From Tretioscincus oriximinensis (Eukaryota; Chordata; Lepidosauria; Squamata; Gymnophthalmidae), in the NCBI GenBank assembly GCA_022410635.1, contig JAJVDF010000453.1, forward strand, positions 282,116 through 346,115: a stretch of 64,000 nucleotides of DNA, read 5' to 3'. A program made the translations under genes and the position numbers. Below the pieces are notes generated by a model. It saw nothing but the letters and a program-made list of their open reading frames with translations. It was not told where the DNA came from and ran no database searches. Shown piece after piece: positions 1-10,645 of this stretch. Every line of letters begins with the position of its first letter. Within the stretch, counting starts at the first letter, position 1.

Positions 1-960
1 CTAAGGGGTTTAGGAGTTGGTGGCATGACAACCTCCGGGGTTGATCCCCTCTCCCACACTGTTTAACATCTATATGAAGCTGCTGGGACAGGTCATCAGG
101 AGTTTGGAGTAAAATGTCATCAATATGTATATGACACTCAGCTCTATCTCTCTGCTCCATCTGAAACAGGAGAGGAGATTTAAGTGCTTGACATGTGCCT
201 AAAGGTAGTGNTGGGGGGCCAACGAATTGAAGCTGAATCCAGACAAGATGGAGGTGCTGTGTCATAGCATTCCAAATCCATGAAGTTGCAATGCATCCTG
301 TCCTTGATAGGGTTGAATTGCCTTATAAGGGATGGATACAAAATCTCGGTCTGGATCCTGTGCTGATGCTTGAAGATCAGGTGGAGAAGGCTGCCAGAAT
401 TGGCTACTTCCAGTTGCATCTGATTCACCAGTTACTTCTGAATGGGGATGATCTAGCCACAGTAATCATGTTCTGGTGGACTATTTTTAAAACACTTTAT
501 ATGAGGCTGCCCTTGAAAACAGTTCAGAAATTGCAGTTGGTGCAGAATGATGATCAGAACAACTGGCCAGCCACACATCACACTGGTCTTAATAAAACTG
601 CACTGGCTGCCAATCTGCTATTAAGCCCAATTCAAAGTTTTAACCTTAAGTTACAAGGGCCTAAATAACTTGTGTCTGAAATGTCTAAAAGACACTTTCT
701 TTTACATAACATAACATAACAACCTGCCCCTGTCTTAAGATCTGCAGGAGAGGTCCTCCTGATTGCACCATCCCTCTCAACAGCAAAGGGAGTGGGAACT
801 CGGGTCNGGGTTGCCCCTAGACTATGGAATAATGTTACCCTTGAGGTGCATCAGTCACCATCACTGCATTCTTTTAGAAGATCTTTGAAGACGCGTCTCT
901 TTAACATGGTCTTTGGTTGATGAAACAGCATTTTATTTCCTGCCTTCAGATATTGTCTTT
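1..960 (+). mobile_element. L2-clade LINE, 3' part of the reverse-transcriptase ORF plus 3' region, decayed
   Basis: Read in pieces on the plus strand, this matches the end of an L2-type LINE ORF2. The order is: a degenerate SPLLFNIYM-like motif (about 45-80), the active-site box (124-135), a DxLATV motif near 450, then LPLKTVQKLQLVQN (about 510-550). It ends with the FKT-LF region and a 3' tail (about 780-960). The active-site box reads YVYD instead of YADD, so the first catalytic Asp is gone. Several frame breaks and stops separate the pieces, although one 125-codon stretch (291-668) is still open. The copy is cut by the window start. LINE identity is secure; L2 rather than CR1 rests on the LPLKTV-KLQLVQN and DTQLYLS signatures. 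Confidence 0.8.
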
Positions 961-1887
961 ATATGTTAATCATCATCATCATCTTGTTGCAACCCCATTA
1001 ATGGTTCTGCAGTGGATGATTTTTATGATCTCTTGTATGTCTCCTCAAGATAGAAGCATGTCCTACAAAGCAAAAGAAGCCCCCCGCTAACAGTGTAGTG
1101 TAACCATGTAATAATGAAGTAATAAATGCCAAGGTGAGAGAGTGGTTGGATGAGCTAGTTCTCCCAATATCAACTTTACTGGATGAAGTCCTCTTTCATC
1201 ATGCTGTACCCCCAAGAAAAGTAATTTAAAATACACTTAAATTTAACCAATGATGGATAGTTGCACAGTTTGGGTAGATAACTGGCAAAGAGGTTCTCAC
1301 TGAAAACTGTGTTTTGATCCATTATGGATCAACATATGCTTTGGGAGATCAAGAGAAACTTTTTAATGAGTCCTGCTCCTTTTCTATCACTGTTATCATC
1401 CCAATCTCCTGATAGCTTCTGCACTAGAGATAATCAGAACAAATGTGGAAGAGCAAATGGATGTCCATGGAATCCAAAATGGCCAAATTTCCCACTGATC
1501 ACCACCACCATCACCACATTTTATATTTGATATTGAAATGCTTATGTTCCAGAGATATGTTCTCTGGATGGCGTTTATCCAATGCAGTGAAGATAAAACT
1601 TCAATTTTAAGTTACTAAAGCACAAAACTATAGCTTCTATATGTAACACAATTATATTTGACCTACAACAAAAAGATGTGAAACAGAGAAGANTGAAGAA
1701 AGGCCAATTCCCCTCAGCAAACCCATGGAAAGTTTCTCATGTAGAATATGACTAAGGGAAGCTTAGTCCTTGGAAGCAGGATGCCTGATCCTAAGTGTTA
1801 CTGATGGCACTGGAAAGAGCATCAGCCCTAGAGACATGTACCTATGCTATCAGTATGGAATAAACTTTCTTCCAACATTATTATCAG
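961..1887. other. Spacer with no recognised gene or repeat
   Basis: AT-rich sequence. A short ATC run near 970 is the only simple repeat seen. A 68-codon open frame at 1324-1530 has no recognisable domain and is probably chance. Confidence 0.4.
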
Positions 1888-1902
1888 CTATGTTGTCATA
1901 GT

Positions 1903-2120
1903 CCAACAAATACTTGGAGACTAATAAGAGAAAGGTAGATGGCATGAGCTTTCGTAGACACGTCTGCTTCTTCAGGTGCTCTTCTTCAGGTGCATCTGAA
2001 GAAGTAGATGTGTCTACAAAGGTTCATACCATCTACCTTTCTTCTGTTATTCTCCAAGTGCTAAAAGCCCCCTTGCTGGACTTTCTACTAAGACTAAGGT
2101 GGCTATTTCTCTGAAATTGA
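1903..2120 (+). mobile_element. Fold-back retroelement, family F copy 1, with 15-bp target duplication
   Basis: Two arms of about 67 bp (1912-1980 and 1990-2058) are inverted copies of each other. They are followed by a tail ending in GACTAAGGTGGCTATTTCTC. The 15-mer CTATGTTGTCATAGT lies directly before the element (1888-1902) and again directly after it (2121-2135). A perfect duplication of that length points to LINE-type (target-primed) insertion rather than a cut-and-paste transposon. The same family recurs at 19131, 20637 and 63195. I do not know an established name for it. Confidence 0.75.
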
Positions 2121-2135
2121 CTATGTTGTCATAGT

Positions 2136-2445
2136 TACAGTTCTAAATGCTTGCTGATAACATATGAATTTACATTTCAGTTTCAAAATGTATGTGTTAT
2201 GAATTTCCACTGGGATGTGAATTCTTTCTCAGAAAAAAGGTGTTCTTCAACTAAGAAACAATTTTAGGAGCANAAGGTAAGGCATGGGCTATACATTATT
2301 GCAGTGAGTGACTGCAGTCTCAGGTCCCGCTCCACATTCTGTTTTATTCTAAATCTGGAATTACCAATTTGCGATTGCATCCCCACTCGCCTTCAGTATT
2401 CCACCCTGTCCTGTCCGTTACATTTCCTTGCATTGTCAGCATATA
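2136..2445. other. Spacer, nothing recognised
   Basis: No repeat or gene-like structure identified apart from chance open frames. Confidence 0.35.
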
Positions 2446-2510
2446 GCATTTCCCAAAGTCATTGCTGCACTTGTCTTACTACAATTCCTAGCATTCTTTG
2501 CAAGCCAAAA
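2446..2510 (-). repeat. Family D repeat fragment (copy 1) with ZNF143-like motif
   Basis: This resembles the reverse complement of 62570-62650: a CATTGCTGCACTTG-like stretch, then ACTACAATTCCTAGCATTCT at 2478-2497. That 20-mer is close to the vertebrate ZNF143/SBS consensus ACTACAATTCCCAGAATGC. Other copies lie at 35552, 37338 and 62380. Orientation is set arbitrarily relative to the 62 kb copy. Confidence 0.5.
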
Positions 2511-2649
2511 GCCAAAGAATCTTTACAGCCTGAAATCTCACGAGATTTCCATTGTCCCACAGTGGAAAGTAGAGCCGGGAGTCTTACACTTTTCACATAC
2601 ACTTTATCAAAGAATCTCATCATGCGTATCTTGTGCTGTGATTCTCTGA

Positions 2650-2840
2650 TTTTTCTAAGGTGGGAAATGGAAGTAACATCATTCATGATATCACTTCCTG
2701 TCCCTGCTTTCTAGAAAGGGCACCCTTAGACCCAGAAATGACATCATTCATGATGTCATTCCAATCTCTGTTTTCAGGAATGATGCCATGGATGACATAA
2801 TTTCCAGGGTGGGATCAAGTGACATCACTGAAAATTATGT
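2650..2840. repeat. Diverged short tandem array of TGACATCA-like sites
   Basis: At least three diverged units carry TAACATCATTCATGATATCA, TGACATCATTCATGATGTCA, or TGATGCCATGGATGACATAA with nearby TTCC. Spacing is about 70 bp or less. The middle unit is a near-perfect palindrome, with 10-bp arms at 2738-2747 and 2750-2759. It could be the remnant of a minisatellite or of a palindromic transposon. Confidence 0.5.
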
Positions 2841-3699
2841 GCATAGGACTTCCAGTGGAAGTTACATACGTGCACGTGATTTCCAGGATTCCTCCCCCAG
2901 CATTGGTGGAAGACCCCATGAATTTACACTGTGGTCCAAAATGAAGGCAGAAAAAAAAAGAGTTATCAGGAAAAACTGGGATCATGAGCCTATTTAGCGA
3001 GTGGATTGCTGAACCTACATGAACTCATAGGGCAAATTCAGTGTGATGTAAGTACCATAGAAATGAAAATTCTTTGTGGAACACAGTCTCAATGAAAAGC
3101 CAGAACACGTTGAAATTCCTAATAACTAAAAAATTGAAAAGACCATTCCCTCAACTTTGATTAATGCTGACTTTATTGAAGCTTACTAAGGAGTTAGATC
3201 TTCCACTCACCAACACTTTCAAAGGACCCCTGTAACTTAGATCTGGGGATCATTCGTTTTTCTACTTTTCAAAATTTTATTGGCAACATCTGCTCTCCTT
3301 TGAATCCCTGTGATCTGAGTTATGTGACTGCAGTTCCATGTGATATACAGTGAAGCCACCTTCACCTCAGGACCCTTCTGAAACCACCTCCTCCTGTTGA
3401 GATCAGCCTTCGTCTTTTCTCTCTCCTGCCTGGCATATCCTCCTGCTCCTACAATGTCTAAATCCTGTGCAGTTCATTCTGAACCCTTTTGCCAGAAGCT
3501 GTCCCCTTGCTGCCAAACAAATGCAACATGACTGGAATGAAATTAGCCTAAAGAGGGTGAAGGAGAAGAGAAGGATTATGCGTGCAGGGAAAAGGAGGGG
3601 GGGCATTGTTTGTTTCTCAGTTGATTCTGGTTCTGCTGGCGTCTGGTTGCCCCTCCCATGGCCTGGTCTCCANCGTGTAACTCTCCAGCTCATTTCTCT

Positions 3700-4150
3700 C
3701 CATGCGATTTACCATCTGTGAGCTCGTCTTTAACCTAATAAAAATCATCTAGCTTTTGACTAACAAGAAAAGGAAACAGTGTTCATTGTGGGGTTTGGGG
3801 GAAATGGCTTCACTAATCTGCAGGATGAGAATGGAGTGATTTATAGGCGGATTTAACTGGAGGCTATGATTAGGGGGCTGGTAGTAAGTGCATTAGATGT
3901 CTAAGTGTGGCAATAGAGTAAATAGGCGTTTTATTTATCGCAGTGCCAGGGGCCTCTTAGCGGAAGAGCGCTTCTCCAAATTGAAATATAGCAGAGTTTA
4001 CACTCCTGATTAGGGCTTCAAGTGCACAGCCCAAGGCTATCAGCAAGCAGAATCAACGTTCGTTGACACCTAATTGTCACTGGATTAATGTGCAAACAGG
4101 GACAGCAAAACAGCCACAACAAATAACCTGGTGTCAGAGCTGTTGGTGGC
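3700..4150. promoter_or_regulatory. Repeat-free block, candidate conserved non-coding element
   Basis: No interspersed repeat is detectable. The sequence keeps balanced composition, including CpGs and homeodomain-type cores such as CTAATTG and GGATTAATG near 4070-4090. It resembles vertebrate conserved non-coding sequence, but this is a judgement from texture; conservation cannot be measured here. Confidence 0.3.
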
Positions 4151-7080
4151 ACTGTCCACTAAATGGCTGGGGGTGGGGATTGAAGTTTATATCTCAAAAT
4201 CCACTGAGATCAATGCATCAACTGATCTAGAAATATGGTAAATGTTCTTTCCTGGAAATTTGCATACTGTATACACTCAATAACACATGTTCCCTACCGA
4301 GACTGTAATCCACTTAAAAAGCTGTGTTGTGGGGGTGTTTAGAATTGATTTTTAACACCATTGATGATAGATATGTCACTCAAAGAGAAGAATATTTCTG
4401 CTAATATATTTCTCTCTATCAAATTATACATTCCCACTCTGTGTTGAAAGCATCCCCCTCCTTCCAAAAAGCTCTGTTCAAGAAGCCAAAAAGCTCCTAT
4501 CAGGTGTCAATAAGAGAGAGAAAGGAATTATACACTGGAAGAACTCTACCCCAGAAGCCTTTTGTTACCAGGAAACATCTTTTCCATAAATTATGCTGCA
4601 TAATATTCAAGGCCAGTTAAACACTGTTGACATTTGAGTCCACAAATCCAGAAGTACTTTTTCCCAGTAACAAAAAGGCAACATTAAATTAACAACCACA
4701 ATGATTTGCTTTTACTCCCTGACATACAAAAATACCTACCTGCAGCTCCTACATTCCTAAGCAACAGTAGAACCAGGCTGTGTTGAGCTACATTCAAATG
4801 TAACCCTGAATAGGCACAGTCTCTCCTGCAGTTGTTCCCCACTGGGCTTTATTAACCCTGTAACAGCTACCAACAATTTTCTGTGTGATATCCATGGACT
4901 TTTTTGCACTGGGCTTTATTCTGGATTAGTGCATAGAACGGAATATAATTGTGAAGATGAAAATTACAAATGCAAACCAGGAATAACTAGCATTAGCTTT
5001 AAACATTTCGGTCTGCCTGTGTAAAGCTGCAAAAAAAATCACCACATCCAGTAAATGATCTGCTTTCCAGCCTGCCATTTGCTGTTTAATTTTGTGAAAA
5101 GCATCCCACAATGCACACTGATGGAGGGTGGGTACAGACTGGGATGTGGACCATGCGTACTGAGCACTGATAACGTGGTTAGCCCTGATTGGAGGTCAAT
5201 GCTCAATATAGCCTCGGGTTATTGTATTTTCTTAGCTCAGAGTACAAATATTTGACATTCAAAACTGCATTCAGGGTGTATAAAGCAATATAAGATTACT
5301 ATAAATCAATGCATTCTGTATATTTGTGTACATAATGTAGATGCTTATGCATGCACATGACAAAATAAGCCAGAATCAGGAGCCAGATCTATAGTCATAT
5401 GCAAATGACAAAGCCTTTAAATGTCTACAAATATATAATATAAAACAAACGTCTATCACATCTAGTGATACATGCATAAATTTACATTCAGGATATCATT
5501 CAATTTATTTTTCTGCTTTATATTTCACAATTCAGAATTATTAAGCTCTATTTATGTGGGGGGAGCGCCTTTGACTAGAATCTTGCAACTTCCTGCTGCT
5601 AGTTGCTATAAAAATTTTATCACCCTGTTTGTGAATAAAATCATTCGTACAGCAACAGCTTTAATCTGGGGCACCACCTGTCCAGTTTTGGACCAGAGTG
5701 TGCAATCCATGTAGGTTAGTTTAGCGGCCTTTATATTTCTAAAGCAAGTTTGCTTTGCTTCAAACGATTTCTAGGCATTACTAGGAAATGCTTTAGAGCC
5801 AAGAACAGAGAGATGGATGAAAAGAATACCATATTATTTCTCACCCTTGATTTTTGTTAAATGGAAGAAACTGCTGTGCATCTCTTTGAAAAATACTCAG
5901 AATTATCATATGTCCTAAAACAAATGAAAGGTTACCAGACAAGAGATGCCTACATTCTGTCATTTGTCTTTTATAATTGGGCATTTAGGGAGAAAAAGAC
6001 ACAAATATATGATTTACATCTCTAAATGTGTTTCTAAAGTTCTTAAGTTTTATTGAGCATGAACGTTGGTCTTTCCCTGTGGTAAGAAGTCAGAAAGCCA
6101 TAGAGCTGGCTAGTAACTCAATGGTGCAAAGTCTTATGATTTACTCTCGACATTTGCAATTTTTTGCAATAAAATGTTACTTTTCTTTATTTCAGGTCTT
6201 TTAGTTGAAAACCTTGTAATTCCCTTTAAGCCCCATTTGATTGTCGATTGTACAACTTTCTTCCAAGCTTGAGACTTATGGCTTTTTATACACATATGAA
6301 TACTTTCCTATTGCAAAGTACAGCTAAGGGTGAGTGAGACAGCTGGATACCATAGTTAGCACAGGCACTACAGCAATACTTGGAATGAATCCAGCTAGGA
6401 AGTGGTAGTGGATATGGATCCTTGCTGCATGCCTACTGTCATGTGTCCCTTGGAGTTGGAAGAAACGGAGACCATGCAGCAGTAGCATCCATCACTTCTT
6501 ACTGTTCTTGACCCTTCCAGGCTCACAATCTGCCCCTAGACATGAGGCTCTGTCACAGGCTATGAGGAATCTTCACCCTTGAAAACAGGAGATTCAAAAT
6601 GGCCTTGATAAGCCTGGACTGGGTAAAACTCAAGGCAAATGCAAAGACAAAGGTTGGTCTCAAACTATTCATTTTAGTCTGATTTCTCTTTGATTTAAAT
6701 TATTTGAGAAAAACATGAGCCCAAATTTCAACTTGTTTGATATCTAGTGGGACTTATTTCAGTGTGAAAGGACATCCATGTTGGTAGAGGGTTTTCAAAT
6801 TTGGTCCAGGGATGTTACCAAAAGCATCTTCCTACCTCCCCAACAGAAGAGAAGAAAATGTATGTTAGAAAGAAAACCGTGGAACAGAAATAGATTGCTT
6901 TTGGCTGAAAAAACAGTTGTATGGAAAAATAAAAAAACACTTTTAAAGTTCTGGTATTTAGTTTGATAAATTACAGTTTGCTTTTAATTTGTAGTGGGAA
7001 TCTATTCTCCAAGCAACAAATCAGAATCTTCTTGTGATAATTTGTCACTGATAATTTTGAAGTAATAATGGGAAAGTAAC
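4151..7080. other. Spacer, no gene recognised
   Basis: Mostly unique AT-rich sequence. About 4780-5200 has the look of an old DNA-element remnant (repeated CACTGGGCTTTATT at about 4840 and 4906), but I could not find its ends. Confidence 0.35.
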
Positions 7081-7089
7081 AGTAAACCT

Positions 7090-7545
7090 TAGTTCCATAC
7101 GGAGCCAAAAGCAGACGGAGGAAACAGTTCTGCTGGCCCCACACGGAGCCTAGTTTTGGGTAACATTTTCTGACATTTTAGAACATTTTGGCATGTGGAT
7201 GGCCAAGCTCTGTCCCAAAATGTTACCCAAAANTAGGCTTTGTATGGATGGGGCCAGCAGAACGCGGCCGTCTCCGCCTTCTCTTGCTTCAGCAGAATTT
7301 CCTGGAGATCGGCTCTGCCCATTGTCAAATGGTCCGGCTGTGGGGAAGAGGAGGAGGTGTGGAGATTGACAGGACATCTGTCATTGTTCCCCTTCCTTTT
7401 GCANAGCCGATCTCCAGGCAGCAGCACCCAAAAACAGGTGGAGGGCTGGCTGGGCTTAGGAAAAGGCTTCTCGTGATATGCAGCTGGCTCTGCCACAGAG
7501 GGCACAACTGAAGCAACATGGTGGAGCCGGCTGCGTATCACAAGA
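7090..7545. repeat. Cluster of consecutive GC-rich palindromes
   Basis: Three inverted repeats follow one another. (1) CTGCTGGCCCC at 7127 pairs with GGGGCCAGCAG near 7250, enclosing GTAACATTTT-type arms. (2) GGAGATCGGCTCTGC at about 7303 pairs with GCNNAGCCGATCTCC-like sequence at about 7402-7418. (3) TTCTCGTGATATGCAGC at about 7468 pairs with GCTGCGTATCACAAGAA at about 7529. The whole stretch is more GC- and CpG-rich than its surroundings. It is probably one or more non-autonomous DNA transposons. Palindrome 1 shares sequence with the 14440 element. Confidence 0.6.
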
Positions 7546-7599
7546 ATTCAAGTATATGTGTACACAGACATGCCATTGTATATTCCAGAATATAGCTTT

Positions 7600-7680
7600 G
7601 TGGTGTGAACATACACGGATTTGCTATATTCCAGAATATAACTTTATTCCAGGTTTTAGCTCACTGTGTGAATGTAGCCA
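7600..7680 (+). mobile_element. Right-end fragment of the family A inverted-repeat element
   Basis: This aligns along its length with the last 80 bp of the full copy at 21069-21484: a GTGTG-ACA start, CTATATTC-AGAATATAAC in the middle, and a TGTG-A-GTAGCC end. Just upstream, 7560-7605 is a partial tandem copy of the TATATTCCAGAATATA segment. Confidence 0.65.
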
Positions 7681-7699
7681 CAGAGTGATCAATCAGTGT

Positions 7700-8630
7700 T
7701 CTGATCACAGTATCAACGGCTTCCTCCACATATCCATTTCAGTTTGTAGAAATGCATAATGACATGGTGATCAATCCCCCCTCCCTCACTAAGAACAGGA
7801 AATGGAAAGCCTCCAGACCTTTCGCTAGGATGGCATCCTTTTGCTGCCACAAAGGAAAATGCAGCAGCAGCCTGAAGGCACATATGTATGGATCTTCTCT
7901 GATCAATGGAGATAGTCACAGAGGCTCAAATACTTGCTGTTTAGTATAGTTTTAGGCATGCAACAATTATACTTGAAGCAAAGGTGGATGCTAATTTTTC
8001 AATACATCAGTTTGGTCTCTAATTCATTTGCTTCTACAAAATCAGAGAACACAGAATGCAACAAGGAAGTCCCAGGTTCATTTCAATGACAATATGCTTG
8101 ATGAATCCAATGTATTTTAATCCAAGTGTAAAACTCTAAGGACAGCCAAAGTGCTGAACAAAGCATGAAAATCTAAATGAATATTCTGCCAGAATGACAA
8201 TACTTAAACAACTGAATTCTGACCCTAGACAATAGTGTGCAAAATTCATAATCTATATGTACTTATTGTAAAAATTGCAATTTCATGGATAGAGTAATTC
8301 CCAAATCATAATTAAGGTAATACCTGTAGGTGACCAAATGCTAAATGNATCTACATTTTTGTGATTTCACTACAAAACTTTCTAATTTGGTAACATGTTA
8401 TCACAGATGTACATTAAAATGATTGCAAATTTGATATATCAGCATTCAAATTTCTCTTCCATTGCCATTATGTTCAGAACCCACTAAACGACCAGATCAG
8501 GAAAGAGTAAAAGCTAAGCTTACCATTCTTGAAATTCTCATTCACTTCAAATTTATGGGCACTNCACTAATGGGCATTTTATTGCATTCCATTTAATGGC
8601 AACTGACTTAGGAAAGGTGGAGGGTGCCTT
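7700..8630. other. Spacer, nothing recognised
   Basis: AT-rich sequence with no clear repeat or gene. Open frames here are short and lack domains. Confidence 0.35.
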
Positions 8631-8634
8631 AACA

Positions 8635-8761
8635 TAGAGATGTCAAACTGGTGGTCCTCCCAACATTCCATTCCACTCCCAGCACTGTGCCCACTCTGCA
8701 AATAGAATGTTGGGAATTGTGGTAAAGGAACATCTGGAGGGCCATCAGTTTGACATCTCTN
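8635..8761. mobile_element. hAT-type MITE with perfect 8-bp target duplication
   Basis: A 127-bp palindromic element. The left end TAGAGATGTCAAACTG and the right end CAGTTTGACATCTCTN are inverted copies, extending about 25 bp inward (through CTGGAGGGCC at the right). The 8-mer CCTTAACA occurs immediately outside both ends (8627-8634 and 8762-8769). An 8-bp duplication plus short inverted ends is the hallmark of hAT elements, and TGTCAAACT-GTGG-CCTCC ends are familiar from squamate MITEs. The inner part contains TGGGAATTGTGGT, related to the ZNF143-type motif. Confidence 0.85.
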
Positions 8762-8769
8762 CCTTAACA

Positions 8770-10478
8770 AGTTCAGTTGTTCATAACGTGAATTCATTTT
8801 CTTTGGCTGCATCCAGACAGGATCAATAATCTACTTGCAAATCGAATTTGTGTTGTATTTGTCACACCAAATTTTATATAAACTGACAGCAATTCTGGTT
8901 GTAGGACTGATTTACTTGATAATTAGTCTAATGGGGAAAATAGCTATGAAAGAGCTATATAAGGTTATTGTGCAAAGGCTGATAGTTTTGGCAAGAAAGT
9001 GCAAGAGTGTTTTGGTGAATTAAGTCAAATAAGGCTAAAATGCAGACCAAATTAATTTTAATTATACTGCTTGGGAAGCATAGCTTGCATTGCTCTAGTA
9101 ATTTTTCACTTTTGATTGCAGGATCAAAGGTACTCTCTGTACTGCCTTATTTTGAATTATATCCTAGAACAAAAACCTGCCATACACATGCTAACGAGGA
9201 TTATGACATAATTGTCTGCACAACATGTGGATGACACGTTCCCATTCCTGGATAAAATCTGGTCTAAGGTGCAATGCTTCAAGGACCAAAATTTCCAAAC
9301 TTCTGTAGTAAAGAAATAATTGAANAAAAAAGCTTAATGTAACATTTCATACGTCTATGAAAACTCTATTCCTTGGTGGACCCATAGATCTCACAAGATG
9401 AGGTCAAGATAAGAGATGGTAGGAGTAAGAAATTAGTGGGCTAATATTTCCAACAAATTATTTTAACTTTTCTGGTAAAATGAAATTTTTCACTAAATCC
9501 TATTATAGACCATTAATGAGATGAAAGATAACCTGCTTTTTCAAGACACCAATATACCTATATATCTTTCATATGATGCAGAATGGAGTGCGATTCCTTT
9601 CATGCCCCCCACTCCAATCATTTAAAGGAAAATGTGTGATCAGATATTCCTTGAAGTTCTTCAGGTTCATTAACAAGGTCAAAATCAATGTTATCTTACT
9701 ATTTGGAATCATTTTTGGCAGAACAACGAAAAGAAACCATAGTAGAAGTAGACTTAATATAATCATTTTCTTTTCATTGTTCTTTATGGGAAAATAATTT
9801 GGCCCGAAATTTAGTGGTCCCATCAGGGAAGTGATATCTTTAAAAAGGTGGTCTGAAGGACAGGTTTTACTGTACTTTAATAGGCTTATAGATTAATATA
9901 AATCTTAATATTCATAATCTTTAACATCTCTTTTCTCAATATCCAGTCCATCTATACATCTATTTATAATGTATGTTTCAAACACAAGTTAGATTTGATT
10001 TTATTGAACTTACTTATGGTGCTACAGGGACAGCCACTTGACCCAGTTTCTCCCTTAAAAAAAATCAAGAAGTTAAAGGCTGGTTTTGCCATGAAAATAA
10101 TCTAATCTGTGCACCTTTTTAAAAGGTGCTTGCAGGGTTTCTTTAAACTATTCAGTCATATGCCATGAACTCCAGTCTTTAAGGCATGCCTAGTGCCAGA
10201 AAGCCAGTTATAAAGGAAGAAAAATATTACACAGAATAAAAGGCAATGCTAACTGTTCTCATTTGATCCCTGCCAAAAATGGATTAAGAGTACATTCCAA
10301 TTTGCTCCATATAGGAAGTTGATTTTGCTTTATATTACAATAAAGTCTCAAAAGTTTTTTTTAAATCATTTGGCACAATACGATCTTTAGAAGGGCCAGA
10401 TTATATTTGCCTTTTACCAATTTTCAATTCACTTCCATAGTAGAAAAGGTTAGAGGAACTTATCGAAGAAAAATGTAC
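8770..10478. other. Spacer, nothing recognised
   Basis: AT-rich unique-looking sequence with chance short open frames on both strands at 9569-9823. Confidence 0.35.
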
Positions 10479-10479
10479 T

Positions 10480-10645
10480 AATGGAGAGACAAGCAAGGTG
10501 CCTGTAAAGACCATTTTCAAGGAGTTGAGAGAAGATAAAAGTTTGCCTTTGCCTTCTGCTTGAGATGCCCAGAAGCAACTGAATGGATTAAACGGCCTGT
10601 GGGCTGATCCAGCAAATCTCCTCTAATGTTGTTATCCATGTGATG
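10480..10645 (+). mobile_element. CR1 LINE 3'-end fragment
   Basis: This carries the CR1 3'-region signature TTTGCCTTTGCCTTCTGCTT, then a degenerate GGGCTGATCCAGCA end. It is the same subfamily as the copy at 43993-44419 and has lost the terminal octamer repeats. Confidence 0.7.

Noticed and set aside
7089..7541. 150-codon minus-strand frame and its overlaps
   Set aside because: It is created by the palindrome cluster, with overlapping open frames on both strands and unresolved N bases.
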